Positions 25,664 through 37,634 of a stretch of 64,000 nucleotides of DNA are shown one piece after another; within the stretch, counting starts at the first letter, position 1; every line of letters starts with the position of its first letter. Below the pieces are notes generated by a model, which worked only from the letters and a program-made list of their open reading frames with translations, did no database searches and was not told the origin of the DNA. Source of the DNA: Fervidobacterium changbaicum (GTDB lineage: Bacteria > Thermotogota > Thermotogae > Thermotogales > Fervidobacteriaceae); the NCBI RefSeq assembly GCF_004117075.1, contig NZ_CP026721.1, positions 1,736,001 through 1,800,000 on the forward strand. The letters run 5' to 3'. A program made the translations under genes and the position numbers.

Positions 25664-28470
25664 GATGCTTCCCCCTCACTGCAACATATCAAAGATGGAA
25701 TTTTGTCTAGCTTATCTGAATTTGACAGAACCATTTTTAGGTACTTCCCGGTCCATGACCTTTCAACTTTCGCGACTTCTTCAGGAGTACCAGTTGCAAC
25801 GACGTATCCTCCATCATCTCCGCCTTCAGGTCCAAGGTCAATTACGTAGTCGGCTGACTTAATGACATCGAGGTTGTGTTCGATAACGATAACCGTGTTA
25901 CCTTTATCAACAAGCCTGTTGAGCACCTCTATGAGCCTTTTTACGTCATCGAAATGTAGCCCTACCGTTGGTTCGTCGAGTATGTATAGCGTTCTACCCG
26001 TTGCCTTCTTTCTAAGCTCGGAAGCCAACTTCACCCGCTGTGCCTCGCCACCGGAGAGCGTTGTGGCCGGCTGTCCGAGTTTGATGTATCCAAGTCCCAC
26101 ATCGGAAAGCACTTGCAGTGTCTCCCGAATCGTTGGGATATTTTGGAAAAACTCAAGTGCCTCATCAACGGTCATATCCAAAACATCTGCGATGTTCTTA
26201 CCTTTGTACGTCACTTCCAGTGTCTCTGAATTGTACCTCTTACCCTTGCAGACCTCACATTCGACGTAGACTTCTGGTAGGAACATCATCTCGATTTTGA
26301 CAACGCCTTGTCCACCGCAAGCTTCACACCGTCCACCTTTGACATTGAAACTGAACCGTCCTTTATCGTACCCGCGCGCCTTCGCTTCCGGGGTCATTGC
26401 GAACAATTCCCTTATAGCGTCGAAGACCTTCGTATAAGTTGCGGGGTTACTGCGTGGCGTTCTACCTATCGGTGACTGGTCGATAGCGATGATCTTATCG
26501 ATATGCTCGAGCCCTTCTATCCTGTCGTGTTCTCCGACTTCGTACCGTGTTTTGTGCAACTTATTGGCGATGGCTGGATAGAGTGTATCAATTATCAATG
26601 AACTCTTACCGGAACCGCTCACACCTGTAACGCATATGAATGTTCCAAGTGGAAAATCAACGGTTATATTCTTCAGATTGTTGTGCCTCGCTCCGACTAT
26701 TCTAATATAATTCCCGTTCCCTTTTCTTCTCACTTTGGGAACTTCTATCTTCAATTTGCCCGAAAGGTACTTTCCAGTTATAGATTCCTCGCAACTGATA
26801 AGTCCGTCGAGTGTTCCAGAATAAACTATATGCCCTCCGTTAACACCTGCTCGAGGACCTACATCGACGATGTAGTCTGCACTCCTAATGACCTCTTCAT
26901 CGTGCTCAACAACGAGCACAGTATTTCCTAAATCTCGCAATTCTTTGAGCATCGATATGAGCCTATTGTTATCCCTTTGGTGAAGTCCTATGGTCGGTTC
27001 GTCAAGCACGTATATTACGCCAGTCAATCTCGAACCTATCTGGGTTGCGAGCCTTATTCTTTGCGCTTCCCCGCCTGACAGCGTCCGCACATTTCTTGAA
27101 AGACTCAGATAACCCAGCCCGACCTGTTCCAAGAAATCCAGTCGTTTCTCGATTTCGTGTAGCAGTTCCCTCACAGCTTCCATCTGCTTTTCCGAAAGCT
27201 CTTTAGGTAAACTTCTTATAATTTCCAATTCCCTTGAGATTGGAAGGTCTGTAAAATCTATGATACTCAATCCCTTGATCGTAACGCTCAACGCTTCTTG
27301 CCTGAGTCTTTTACCTTTACACGTCTGACAAGTGCGCTCCACGAAGAAATTCTGAACGATCCACTCTCTCATCTCTTCAGAAGTGTATTCTTCGTAGCGT
27401 TCTTTCACAAGTGCGATAAGCCCTTCGAAGTATTCCGTTCCGTAAAGTAGAGCTTCTTTAGCTTCCTCTGGTTGCTCCTCAAAAGATTTGTACGGGTCCC
27501 CACCGTACTCGCGCACTATCCTCTCAATTCTCCTAGGGAGCCATCCATCTGCCTTGTGCCCTATCCTCAACCCTTGGACGACGGGGACGCCTTCCTCAAA
27601 AAGAGTGCGCTCGTCGACTTCGAGTTTGAAACCAAGGCCGTGGCAATCAGGGCACGCACCGTACGGCGCGTTGAACGAGAAGAACTTAGGATTTATTTCT
27701 GGCATCGAAAAACCACAGGAAAGACAGGAGAGCTTTTCAGAATAAAAGTGTTCATCATCGCCTGACCTTACCAAGACGAAACCGTTACCCTCTTTAAGAG
27801 CGAGTTCTACAGACTGAAAGAGCCTGTGCGAGTCGGTATCGGAAAGGTCCAACCTGTCGATAACCAAGTTTATTGTATGCCTAACGTTCTTATTTAACTC
27901 AGGAACCTCTTCCAATCTGTATATCTTCCCGTCGACTTCTACCCTCGTGTAACCTCTGTTAAGAAAAGTATTGAACTCGTCCTTGTATGTTCCCTTCTTC
28001 TCACGGGCTATAGGTGCAAGTATCATAATCCGCTTGTTTGAAAAGTGCTTTTGCACGCGAGTCACGATTTCATCCACTGACATCCTTTGAAGTTCTCTAC
28101 CACAGTGAGGACAATGCGGTACGCCTATCTGTGCGTACAGAACGCGCAGATAATCGTATATCTCCGTCACTGTTCCTACCGTAGACCTCGGGTTGTGGGA
28201 CACACTCTTTTGGTCTATTGCGATAGTCGGAGAAAGCCCCTCGATACTGTCTACATCAGGCTTTTTCAACTCACCGATGAACTGCCTTGCATATGTCGAA
28301 AGGCTTTCCAGATAACGCCTTTGCCCTTCGATAAAAATCGTATCCATTGCAAGGGAGCTCTTTCCAGAACCAGATAGTCCGGTAATGACTACGAGTTTGT
28401 TCTTGGGCATTTCTACATCGATGTTCTTTAAATTATGCACACGCGCACCTTTGACGATAATCCTGTCCAT
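25660..28470 (-). CDS. uvrA: Excinuclease ABC subunit UvrA
   Basis: 936 residues, the full length. It is the DNA-damage recognition ATPase of nucleotide excision repair. There are two ABC modules, each with a Walker A ([13 protein letters not shown] and [13 protein letters not shown]) and signature (LSGGEAQRI and LSGGEAQRV) plus Walker B ([13 protein letters not shown] and [12 protein letters not shown]). Zinc modules appear as CLSCGF...CPDCHG and CEACGGQG...CEVCKGKR. A short Ser-rich tail ends with a CC pair. A GGAGGT site lies upstream at about 28490. It is in the mgtE operon. Confidence 0.98.
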   Translation of the reverse strand: MDRIIVKGARVHNLKNIDVEMPKNKLVVITGLSGSGKSSLAMDTIFIEGQRRYLESLSTYARQFIGELKKPDVDSIEGLSPTIAIDQKSVSHNPRSTVGTVTEIYDYLRVLYAQIGVPHCPHCGRELQRMSVDEIVTRVQKHFSNKRIMILAPIAREKKGTYKDEFNTFLNRGYTRVEVDGKIYRLEEVPELNKNVRHTINLVIDRLDLSDTDSHRLFQSVELALKEGNGFVLVRSGDDEHFYSEKLSCLSCGFSMPEINPKFFSFNAPYGACPDCHGLGFKLEVDERTLFEEGVPVVQGLRIGHKADGWLPRRIERIVREYGGDPYKSFEEQPEEAKEALLYGTEYFEGLIALVKERYEEYTSEEMREWIVQNFFVERTCQTCKGKRLRQEALSVTIKGLSIIDFTDLPISRELEIIRSLPKELSEKQMEAVRELLHEIEKRLDFLEQVGLGYLSLSRNVRTLSGGEAQRIRLATQIGSRLTGVIYVLDEPTIGLHQRDNNRLISMLKELRDLGNTVLVVEHDEEVIRSADYIVDVGPRAGVNGGHIVYSGTLDGLISCEESITGKYLSGKLKIEVPKVRRKGNGNYIRIVGARHNNLKNITVDFPLGTFICVTGVSGSGKSSLIIDTLYPAIANKLHKTRYEVGEHDRIEGLEHIDKIIAIDQSPIGRTPRSNPATYTKVFDAIRELFAMTPEAKARGYDKGRFSFNVKGGRCEACGGQGVVKIEMMFLPEVYVECEVCKGKRYNSETLEVTYKGKNIADVLDMTVDEALEFFQNIPTIRETLQVLSDVGLGYIKLGQPATTLSGGEAQRVKLASELRKKATGRTLYILDEPTVGLHFDDVKRLIEVLNRLVDKGNTVIVIEHNLDVIKSADYVIDLGPEGGDDGGYVVATGTPEEVAKVERSWTGKYLKMVLSNSDKLDKIPSLICCSEGEAS

Positions 28471-28473
28471 TGG

Positions 28474-28824
28474 CTAACTTCTAAACCTCCTTGAAAGTGC
28501 CGACCACAGCATGACCATGAAAACAAGGCCGAAAACCAACGTTTCAACACTCAGCGCAACTATTTTTCTCTGGATGTCATCGATACTTAGATAGTGATAC
28601 GCAGCCGCTTGGAACGGGAAGAACCAAGTAATTGCCATAACTACAAAAACAATCGTAACGAAAATAGCCATGGTCCTGATAGAACTCCAAGCATCGTCCA
28701 GTTCTTCTTGAAGCCTTTGAAACCTTGCGTTGATATTCTCCAAATCTTCTTCATATCTTTTCAAATGCTCTTCTAATTTTTCGAGAGATTCTAAAAGCTT
28801 TCTTTCAAGTTCTTCCTTTTCCAC
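28474..28824 (-). CDS. Small membrane protein with N-terminal coiled coil
   Basis: 116 residues. The first 55 are a charged coiled coil ([20 protein letters not shown]), followed by two membrane segments (about 52-70 and 90-110) and a short basic end SRRFRS. I do not recognise a family. The GTG start at 28824 follows GAGGAGGGG by about six bases. It lies 41 bases after mgtE and three bases before uvrA, so it is part of the operon. It could be a membrane adaptor, but this is a guess from shape only. Confidence 0.7.
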   Translation of the reverse strand: MEKEELERKLLESLEKLEEHLKRYEEDLENINARFQRLQEELDDAWSSIRTMAIFVTIVFVVMAITWFFPFQAAAYHYLSIDDIQRKIVALSVETLVFGLVFMVMLWSALSRRFRS

Positions 28825-28865
28825 ACGTACCCCTCCTCGATGGAGACAAGCGGAAAGAGCCTATA

Positions 28866-30215
28866 TTACCTTTTTATACCGAGCATGTGTGTGACAACCT
28901 CGAAGTATATCCAGATACCTGTTAGGTCTGTGATGGTTGTGATAAGTGGACCAGACATGACCGCCGGGTCTATCTTCATCAACTTACCCAAGAACGGTAG
29001 CATCGCACCTACGACATTTGCGAAGATAATTATTATGAAAAGCGAGAACGCTGCGGAAACATTTACCATGATATTATTCGAAATCATGAAACCTCTAATG
29101 AAAAGTACAGCACCAAGAACCCCACCAAGTATACTTCCAACGAGCAATTCTTTCAAAAATACCTTCCACCAATCCTTAAGCTCTATATCTCCCAGTGCCA
29201 TACTCCTGATAATGAGCGTGCTACTTTGTCCCCCAGCATTTCCACCGGCATCAACCATTGTTGTCATAAATGCGGCTATAATTGGTATCATCGCGAGCAC
29301 CTCTTCGTAACCATGGACGATAAAAGCGTTAACACTCTCCAATAATAGCAAACCAACAAGCCAAGGCAACCTATTTTTGATGAAGACCAAAGGAGAAGTG
29401 TGGAAGTACGAAGTCGTCGTAACGTTCATACCTGCCATCTTGTGGATATCCTCTGTGGCTTCCTCATCGATAACATCAACTATGTCATCGATGGTTATAA
29501 TTCCAACAAGTCTCATATCGTTGTCCACGACAGGTATAGCATTCAAATCGTATTTTTTCATCAACTCAGCAACCTCTTCTTGGTCAGTTGTCGTCTTAAC
29601 GTAAATCGGGTCAGGAGTATATACCTCTTCAATCAGTGTATCTGGCTCTGCGAAGAGTAAGTCTTCCAGTTTCACAGTACCGATGAGCGTTCTGTCCTCT
29701 TCAACTACGAAGATCGTGTAGATTGTCTCAGCGTCTTTTCCAAACTTGCGCACCTTTTCGAGTGCCTGCTGAACGGTCATGGATTTCGTGACGTAGATGA
29801 AATAAGGCGACATCAATCGCCCAGCTGAATTCTCGGGGTAGTTCAACACTTCTATTGTTTGTTCCCTTTCGCTTTTTGGGAGGAACGAGAGTAGTTTGGT
29901 GACAACATCGGCAGGCAATTCATCGAGGAGTTCAGCCCTATCCGCAGGGTCCATGTTTTTGAAAATCGATTTTATCTCATCATCAGTCAGCATCTTTACA
30001 AGTTCGAATTGTTCATCGGGCTCAAGTTTGGAAAAGACTTCCGCAGCGAGTTCTTTGTTCAAAAGGCGGAATACAACAGCTTTCTCGGATGTCTCAAGTT
30101 CTTCTATCATCTCGTAGATAACATTTGCGTCTTGATCTTCGAGCAACATCTTAAGTGTTCGAAAATCACCGCGCTCGATAAGTTTGCGGATATCAACCTG
30201 GATCTTTACCTTCAT
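28866..30215 (-). CDS. mgtE: Magnesium transporter MgtE
   Basis: 449 residues. The superhelical N domain (about 5-135), a CBS pair (about 136-260) that senses cytosolic Mg2+ and five membrane helices (about 280-449) are in the usual order. Conserved features are MVDAGGNAGGQSSTLIIRS in the pore domain and SGPLITTITDLTG near the channel's metal-binding aspartate. CLC- or CorC-like parts are absent. AAGGAGGGG precedes the ATG. It heads the minus-strand operon and has a leader of about 150 bases. Confidence 0.96.
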   Translation of the reverse strand: MKVKIQVDIRKLIERGDFRTLKMLLEDQDANVIYEMIEELETSEKAVVFRLLNKELAAEVFSKLEPDEQFELVKMLTDDEIKSIFKNMDPADRAELLDELPADVVTKLLSFLPKSEREQTIEVLNYPENSAGRLMSPYFIYVTKSMTVQQALEKVRKFGKDAETIYTIFVVEEDRTLIGTVKLEDLLFAEPDTLIEEVYTPDPIYVKTTTDQEEVAELMKKYDLNAIPVVDNDMRLVGIITIDDIVDVIDEEATEDIHKMAGMNVTTTSYFHTSPLVFIKNRLPWLVGLLLLESVNAFIVHGYEEVLAMIPIIAAFMTTMVDAGGNAGGQSSTLIIRSMALGDIELKDWWKVFLKELLVGSILGGVLGAVLFIRGFMISNNIMVNVSAAFSLFIIIIFANVVGAMLPFLGKLMKIDPAVMSGPLITTITDLTGIWIYFEVVTHMLGIKR

Positions 30216-30371
30216 CTACGTCCCCTCCTTCGTAAGAAAGTTATGGTGGCTTGTTACTGGAATAACTCGGATATTCCACAATTGATCACCTTCCTTTCAT
30301 CTTGGTTTTATAAGGCTTAGATGAGATGTGCTGTGATTTTCAAAAGCTTGTACCGATTTGTAAATTTTGTG
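30216..30371 (-). other. Long 5' leader of mgtE, no riboswitch recognised
   Basis: About 155 bases separate the predicted transcription start (near 30370) from the mgtE ATG. A small hairpin, GGAATA/TATTCC with a seven-base loop, is present on the minus strand at about 30259-30277. I could not match the leader to the M-box magnesium riboswitch. The rest of the mgtE-leuS gap holds only the two divergent promoters. Confidence 0.4.
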
Positions 30372-30376
30372 TATTA

Positions 30377-30385
30377 ATTATACCA
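30377..30385 (-). promoter_or_regulatory. Extended -10 promoter of the mgtE operon
   Basis: TGGTATAAT on the minus strand (30385 to 30377). No convincing -35 is seen; the TG extension would compensate. Confidence 0.65.
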
Positions 30386-30492
30386 GAAAAAGGTCGTTCC
30401 GTGCAGATATGTATATGAATTTTCTGTGAAGAAAATTAGAATTCTTGAGAATTTCCTTTCAGAAATAAGATGAGTGAAAAAATCGCATTTTA

Positions 30493-30501
30493 TGGTATAA
30501 T
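30493..30501 (+). promoter_or_regulatory. Extended -10 promoter before leuS
   Basis: TGGTATAAT at 30493-30501, about 75 bases upstream of the leuS start. It is the same motif as on the opposite strand for mgtE, and no clear -35 is visible. It probably starts the long plus-strand gene run. Confidence 0.65.
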
Positions 30502-30575
30502 GTATGAGAATTGGAAAAATATCGAGAAATACCAAAACTGAAAATCACAAAAAACTGAGCTTTGGAGGGAAAGCT

Positions 30576-33032
30576 ATGAAGGAGTATCGTCCGCAGGAGA
30601 TAGAACCGAAATGGCAGAAAGTATGGGAAGAAAAGAAGGTTTTCGAAACACCTCAGTATTCTCAAAAGCCAAAGTATTACGCACTTGTTATGTTCCCATA
30701 TCCTTCCGGAACGTTGCACGTGGGTCACGTCAAGAACTACACGATAGGTGATATCGTTGCAAGATACAAGAGAATGCAAGGTTACAACGTCTTGCATCCG
30801 TTTGGTTACGACGCATTCGGATTACCTGCCGAGAACGCGGCGATTGCTCACAAAATACATCCGAAAAAATGGACGATGGATAACATAAACACGATCCGCG
30901 GGCAGATAAAAAAGATGGGTATTAGCTACGACTGGAACAGAGAGGTAATCACTTGCAATGAGGACTACTATAAGTGGACTCAGTGGATATTCTTGAAACT
31001 GTACGAGGCGGGTTTAGCATACAAAAAGCCTGGCGCTGTTAACTGGTGTCCGAGCTGTCAAACAGTTTTGGCAAACGAGCAAGTGAAGGATGGTAAGTGT
31101 GAAAGGTGTGGAACCACGGTTACAATAAAACACCTCGAGCAGTGGTACTTCAAAATAACTGAGTATGCGGAAAAACTCCTCGAAGGTCTTGACAAGCTCC
31201 CGGGCTGGCCTGAACACGTAAAAACGATGCAAAGGAACTGGATAGGTAAGAGTACAGGTGCAGAGGTAGACTTCCCTGTTGAAGGTTTGGATAAGAAAAT
31301 TAGGATCTTCACAACAAGGCCAGACACCATATACGGTGTCACTTTTATGGCGATCGCACCTGAGTCGCCTCTTGTGCTTGAACTTGTAACGGACGAAAAA
31401 AGAAAAGAAGTGGAAGAGTTCTTGGCAAAAGTTGCACTTGAGGACAGGTTCAAACGTACTAGCTTAGAAGCAAAGAAAGAGGGTGTCTTCCTCGGTAGAT
31501 ATGCGATTAATCCTCTAACAGGCGAGCGTATACCAATCTACGTTGCCAACTACATACTGTACGAATACGGAACTGGTGCGATAATGGCTGTTCCTGCACA
31601 CGACAAGCGCGATTTCGACTTTGCAAAAGCGTACGGACTTCCAATCAAGCAAGTTATAAAGCCAAAAAATGGTGAGTGGAACATAGAAGAAGCACCTTAC
31701 GAAGAAGAAGGTATAATGGTTAACAGTGGTCCGTTTGATGGATTAGAGAGCAAGGCAGGTATTGAGGTTGTTACCAAATACATGGAAGAAAAAGGACTTG
31801 GGAAAAAGAGCGTTCAATACAAACTTAGAGACTGGCTCATTTCAAGGCAGCGGTACTGGGGAGCTCCAATTCCAATAATTTACTGCGATAAATGCGGTAT
31901 TGTTCCTGTGCCGGAGAAAGATTTACCGGTGAAACTACCGGAAAATGTAGAGTTCTTACCAACAGGTCAATCACCACTCACGCTGAGTGAGGAGTTCAAG
32001 CACACAACGTGTCCAAAATGCGGAGGTCCTGCGCATCGTGAAGTGGAAACGATGGACACGTTCGTTGATAGTTCGTGGTATTTCTTAAGGTACGTGAATC
32101 CCAAACTGGAAGACAGGCCTTTTGACACAAACGACGTAAATTATTGGCTACCGGTGGACCAATACATAGGTGGAGTAGAACATGCTGTTTTGCATTTGCT
32201 CTACTCAAGATTCATCACCAAAGTGCTGCACGACCTTGGTTATGTTGGTTTTGACGAACCATTCCAGAACTTATTCACTCAAGGTATGATCTACAAAGAT
32301 GGTTGGAAGATGAGTAAGTCAAAAGGGAACGTTGTCTCGCCTGACGATATGATCGAAAAATACGGGGCCGATACTTTGAGAATGTACATACTCTTCATGG
32401 CACCACCAGAAAAAGATGCTGAATGGAGCGATGCGGGTATTGAGGGCGTGCACAGATTTGTCAAACGACTGTGGAATAACTACTACAAAATGCTTGATAT
32501 TATAAACGCGTCCGATGTTGAAGAGGCAGAATTTGGCAGAGAAGAAAAGGCACTGAGGCGAAAACTACACGCGATGATTAAAAAGATAAAAGAAGACATA
32601 GAAGGCGGGTTCAAATTCAACACCGCTATAGCAGGTTTGATGGAATTCAACAACCAACTTTCCGATTACCTTGAAAGCGTTGAGAATCCAAGTAAGAAGT
32701 TGTTAAGAGAGATAGCAGAGAAGATAGCGTTGATCATCTCGCCATTCGCACCGCATATGGCTGAAGAGATGTGGCACGACCTTGGGAAAGAGACGCTCAT
32801 CGTCGAAGAACGCTGGCCGGACTACGACGAAGAGGCACTAAAAGAAGATGAAATAACGATAGTAGTCCAAGTCAACGGTAAAGTCAGGGGCAAGGTCACC
32901 GTCCCAGCCGGCTTCACAGAAGAGCAGATAAAAGAAAGAGCTGTTGAAAGTGTGAAGAAGCTAATAGAAGGTAAGCAGTTGGTCAACACGTTCTATGTGC
33001 CCGGGAAGTTGGTAAACATAGTTGTTAAATAA
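30576..33032 (+). CDS. leuS: Leucyl-tRNA synthetase
   Basis: 818 residues, class Ia. It charges tRNA-Leu. It has the HIGH-type motif PYPSGTLHVGHVKNYTIGD, a zinc region CPSC...CERCG, the CP1 editing domain (about 225-415, with TTRPDTIYG and GTGAIMAVPAHD), the second Cys-rich CDKCG...CPKCGG, and KMSKSKGN. The C-terminal domain ends VPGKLVNIVVK. The ATG at 30576 is chosen because TTTGGAGGG lies just upstream and family members begin near KEYRPQEIEPKWQ; an in-frame start at 30504 would lie on the promoter. Confidence 0.98.
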   Translation: MKEYRPQEIEPKWQKVWEEKKVFETPQYSQKPKYYALVMFPYPSGTLHVGHVKNYTIGDIVARYKRMQGYNVLHPFGYDAFGLPAENAAIAHKIHPKKWTMDNINTIRGQIKKMGISYDWNREVITCNEDYYKWTQWIFLKLYEAGLAYKKPGAVNWCPSCQTVLANEQVKDGKCERCGTTVTIKHLEQWYFKITEYAEKLLEGLDKLPGWPEHVKTMQRNWIGKSTGAEVDFPVEGLDKKIRIFTTRPDTIYGVTFMAIAPESPLVLELVTDEKRKEVEEFLAKVALEDRFKRTSLEAKKEGVFLGRYAINPLTGERIPIYVANYILYEYGTGAIMAVPAHDKRDFDFAKAYGLPIKQVIKPKNGEWNIEEAPYEEEGIMVNSGPFDGLESKAGIEVVTKYMEEKGLGKKSVQYKLRDWLISRQRYWGAPIPIIYCDKCGIVPVPEKDLPVKLPENVEFLPTGQSPLTLSEEFKHTTCPKCGGPAHREVETMDTFVDSSWYFLRYVNPKLEDRPFDTNDVNYWLPVDQYIGGVEHAVLHLLYSRFITKVLHDLGYVGFDEPFQNLFTQGMIYKDGWKMSKSKGNVVSPDDMIEKYGADTLRMYILFMAPPEKDAEWSDAGIEGVHRFVKRLWNNYYKMLDIINASDVEEAEFGREEKALRRKLHAMIKKIKEDIEGGFKFNTAIAGLMEFNNQLSDYLESVENPSKKLLREIAEKIALIISPFAPHMAEEMWHDLGKETLIVEERWPDYDEEALKEDEITIVVQVNGKVRGKVTVPAGFTEEQIKERAVESVKKLIEGKQLVNTFYVPGKLVNIVVK

Positions 33033-33067
33033 AATCTCAATACCATAAAATATCGGGGGGATTGACG

Positions 33068-34051
33068 ATGAAACGACTAGCAGTGTTCTTGTTTCTTGTT
33101 TTAAGCTTGCTAACATTTGCTCAGCAAGACATCGTTGCCGTTGTCAACGGAAGGAATATTACCATGGATGAGTGGAACAGAGAAGCAAACGTTCAAAAAC
33201 TGCTTTTGGACATCCAGAAGACCAATCAAACGTTTTATACGGTATTAACCAATACACAGGAAGGACTAGCACTGCTCGAGAGGTACAAATTGGCAGTTCT
33301 GGACCAACTGATAACAAAGGTATTATTCATACAATTTGCAGAGAAAAAAGGTGTTGCTCCGGATGATAAAGATATCAAAAACTATGTTGACAACGAAATC
33401 AAGAAGATGCTTACAGAGGCATCAATGACAGAAGCGGAGCTAAACAACTATTTAGTAGAGCTTGGAATGGGAACACTGAATGATTACAAAGAAAAACTTT
33501 ACTTCCAAAGAAAGTATTCTCTGAGCATTGCAAACGTTTACGCACAGTACTTAACTGCGTCTGTGAGCGATGCGGAAGTAAAGGCTTATTACGAAAAGAA
33601 CAAAGAAAAGTACACCGTTCCTTCACAGTACGACTTGCTTGTCTTTAAGACAAACAACAAAACTACTGCAGATTCTTTAAGGCAAGATGTTATCAGAGGT
33701 ACCTCGGTAGATGACATATCAAAAAAATACAACATCTCACCGTTGATAAATGGCTGGGTTAACGAGAATGACACGACGAAACTTCCAAAAAACTTATGGC
33801 TCTTGGTTACAAACTCCATTAAAGGCACAACGCTACCTGTACAACAAGTAGGAAACGAGTTTTACGTTATAAGGGTGAGGGACATTAAACTTGGCGGAAC
33901 GAAAACTTTGAATGACGTTGCAGAGGAAATAAAGAAAGAATTGCTTGCACAAAAACAAGAGGAAGCCACAAAGAAGGTTCTGGCTGATTTCGATGAGTTC
34001 AAGAAGACTTCGAAAGTAGAAATCAGGTACAAGAGCAATTTGATAAAGTAA
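33068..34051 (+). CDS. Exported SurA/PrsA-like peptidyl-prolyl isomerase family protein
   Basis: 327 residues. A signal peptide (MKRLAVFLFLVLSLLTFA) is followed by a SurA-N-type helical region beginning DIVAVVNGRNITMDEWNREA and a C-terminal PpiC-like region (about 185-285, YDLLVFKTNNKT, INGWVNEND, FYVIRVRDI). The parvulin core is divergent, so isomerase activity is uncertain while a chaperone role for exported proteins is likely. The ATG at 33068 is preferred over the TTG at 33062, because GGGGGGA lies eight bases upstream. It lies between leuS and the potassium channel gene. Confidence 0.8.
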   Translation: MKRLAVFLFLVLSLLTFAQQDIVAVVNGRNITMDEWNREANVQKLLLDIQKTNQTFYTVLTNTQEGLALLERYKLAVLDQLITKVLFIQFAEKKGVAPDDKDIKNYVDNEIKKMLTEASMTEAELNNYLVELGMGTLNDYKEKLYFQRKYSLSIANVYAQYLTASVSDAEVKAYYEKNKEKYTVPSQYDLLVFKTNNKTTADSLRQDVIRGTSVDDISKKYNISPLINGWVNENDTTKLPKNLWLLVTNSIKGTTLPVQQVGNEFYVIRVRDIKLGGTKTLNDVAEEIKKELLAQKQEEATKKVLADFDEFKKTSKVEIRYKSNLIK

Positions 34052-34095
34052 AGCAAAACAGGCGAAAGTGCTCCAGATAGAAAGGCAAGAAAGCA

Positions 34096-35168
34096 ATGCC
34101 GAACAAATCGAAGAGGCACAAGAAACACTTGAACAAGACTTTTCAGTTCCTAGAGCGCAACATCGTCCAACGTTTGAAAAAGGCACTGCTCAGTATAACG
34201 GCCGTTTTCGTTGTTGGAACTTTATATTACTGGATTTTTGAAGGTTTTTCCTTTATTGATGCGCTTTTTTCGTGGGCATCACCATATCTACAGTTGGATA
34301 CGGGATACACAAAGAACTCTCGGTTTTTGGAAAGTTCTTCACATTGGCACTGATACTTGCTGGCTTGTCCATAGTCTTGTACAACGTATCCTATGTCACA
34401 GCACTGCTTGTGGAAGGTGATTTACTTCGCTTATTGAGGCAGCGGAGAGTAGAAAGAAAGGAGTCAAGGATGAAAGATCATATCATCGTTGTTGGAGTGG
34501 GGAAAATTGGTACGGAAGTTATAACCCAACTTCGCAGACTCAATGAACCCGTTGTGGCAATTGATAGCGTCATATCTGAGGAAGAATTAAAAAAGAAGCT
34601 ACCTGCGAACGCGGGTGAAGTTGTGTTTGTAAGAGGTGATGCCACAAACGAGGATACCTTGCTGCGTGCCGGCATAAAACAAGCACGGGCGCTTATAACC
34701 ACATTGCCCAGCGATGCGCTGAACGTCTTTGTTTCGTTAACCGCAAAGAACTTGAACCATGATATATACATCATTTCGAACATCAGTGACTTATCTAATC
34801 TCACCAAATTTATCTATGCAGGTGTTGACCATCCGATAGCCACGGCGGAAATAGCGGGTCTGAAGATGGTAGAAGCTATAGGTTTTCTGAGGAAAAAAGA
34901 GAACATAGTTGACGTACTCAACATCTTAGATCGAACGTTCCAGGTGGAGATACTCGATATTACTAATACAAAACTTTCAGGCAAGAAGATTTCAGAGCTC
35001 AGACTTAAAGAAAAGTACAACGTTTATATAGTAGCCATAATTAGAGGCGACGAGTTTATATTGGGACCTTCAAAAGACGAAGTCTTAACAAAAGAGAGCA
35101 AGATTGTTCTCTTCGGTGAAGAGAACGGACTGGCTAAGTTCAGAGATGACTTCTTGAACGGGAAATGA
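34096..35168 (+). CDS. MthK-type RCK potassium channel, split by a -1 frameshift
   Basis: Two overlapping frames together encode one channel. The first (from ATG 34096) gives a basic N-terminus and helix TM1 (LLSITAVFVVGTLYYWIFEG, then FSFIDALF) and then loses homology. The -1 frame continues with the selectivity filter TISTVGYG, TM2 (FFTLALILAGLSIVLYNV) and the TrkA-N/TrkA-C regulatory module (IIVVGVGKIGTEV). They join in phase if the ribosome slips back one base, or one T is added, at the T6C tract 34265-34271, giving DALFFVGITISTVGYG and about 357 residues. The frame break could be programmed, a real mutation or a homopolymer sequencing error. The family conducts K+ gated by ligands on the RCK domains. 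Confidence 0.85.
34265..34271 (+). other. Slippery heptamer T TTT TTC at the channel frameshift
   Basis: In the first frame the codons are CTT TTT TCG. Slipping back one base after CTT TTT lets the next codon read TTC and then GTG GGC, exactly the frame of the pore. A T TTT TTC run is a known type of -1 slip site and is also a homopolymer where RNA polymerase or sequencing can err. Confidence 0.6.
34470..35168 (+). CDS. Possible separate RCK (TrkA) subunit from an internal start
   Basis: AAAGGAG (34457-34463) lies six bases before ATG 34470, exactly where the soluble RCK module begins (MKDHIIVVGVGKIG). This would yield 232 residues: a Rossmann fold with GVGKIG and VVAIDS, plus a TrkA-C domain. 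In the archaeal channel MthK an internal start is known to supply extra RCK subunits that complete the gating ring, so the site may be functional and independent of the upstream frameshift. Expression is inferred, not shown. Confidence 0.6.
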   Translation: MKDHIIVVGVGKIGTEVITQLRRLNEPVVAIDSVISEEELKKKLPANAGEVVFVRGDATNEDTLLRAGIKQARALITTLPSDALNVFVSLTAKNLNHDIYIISNISDLSNLTKFIYAGVDHPIATAEIAGLKMVEAIGFLRKKENIVDVLNILDRTFQVEILDITNTKLSGKKISELRLKEKYNVYIVAIIRGDEFILGPSKDEVLTKESKIVLFGEENGLAKFRDDFLNGK

Positions 35169-35201
35169 CCTATGAAAATATAAAGTGGGAGGGAGCACGT
35201 G

Positions 35202-37599
<2,398 letters not shown>

Positions 37600-37634
37600 T
37601 TCGAAGCGGATGATAGATAACGGGAGAGAAGAAA

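Noticed and set aside
30216-30371. M-box magnesium riboswitch before mgtE
   Set aside because: The leader is long enough but lacks the conserved M-box core sequences; only one small hairpin is visible.
30501-30575. T-box leader before leuS
   Set aside because: The distance from the promoter to the start is only about 75 bases and no T-box core or terminator is seen. The serS and alaS genes also lack room for one.
34052-34095. Purine-rich coding-like stretch between the SurA-like gene and the channel
   Set aside because: One frame reads like a helical protein but has no start codon and stops soon after entering TM1 in the wrong frame.
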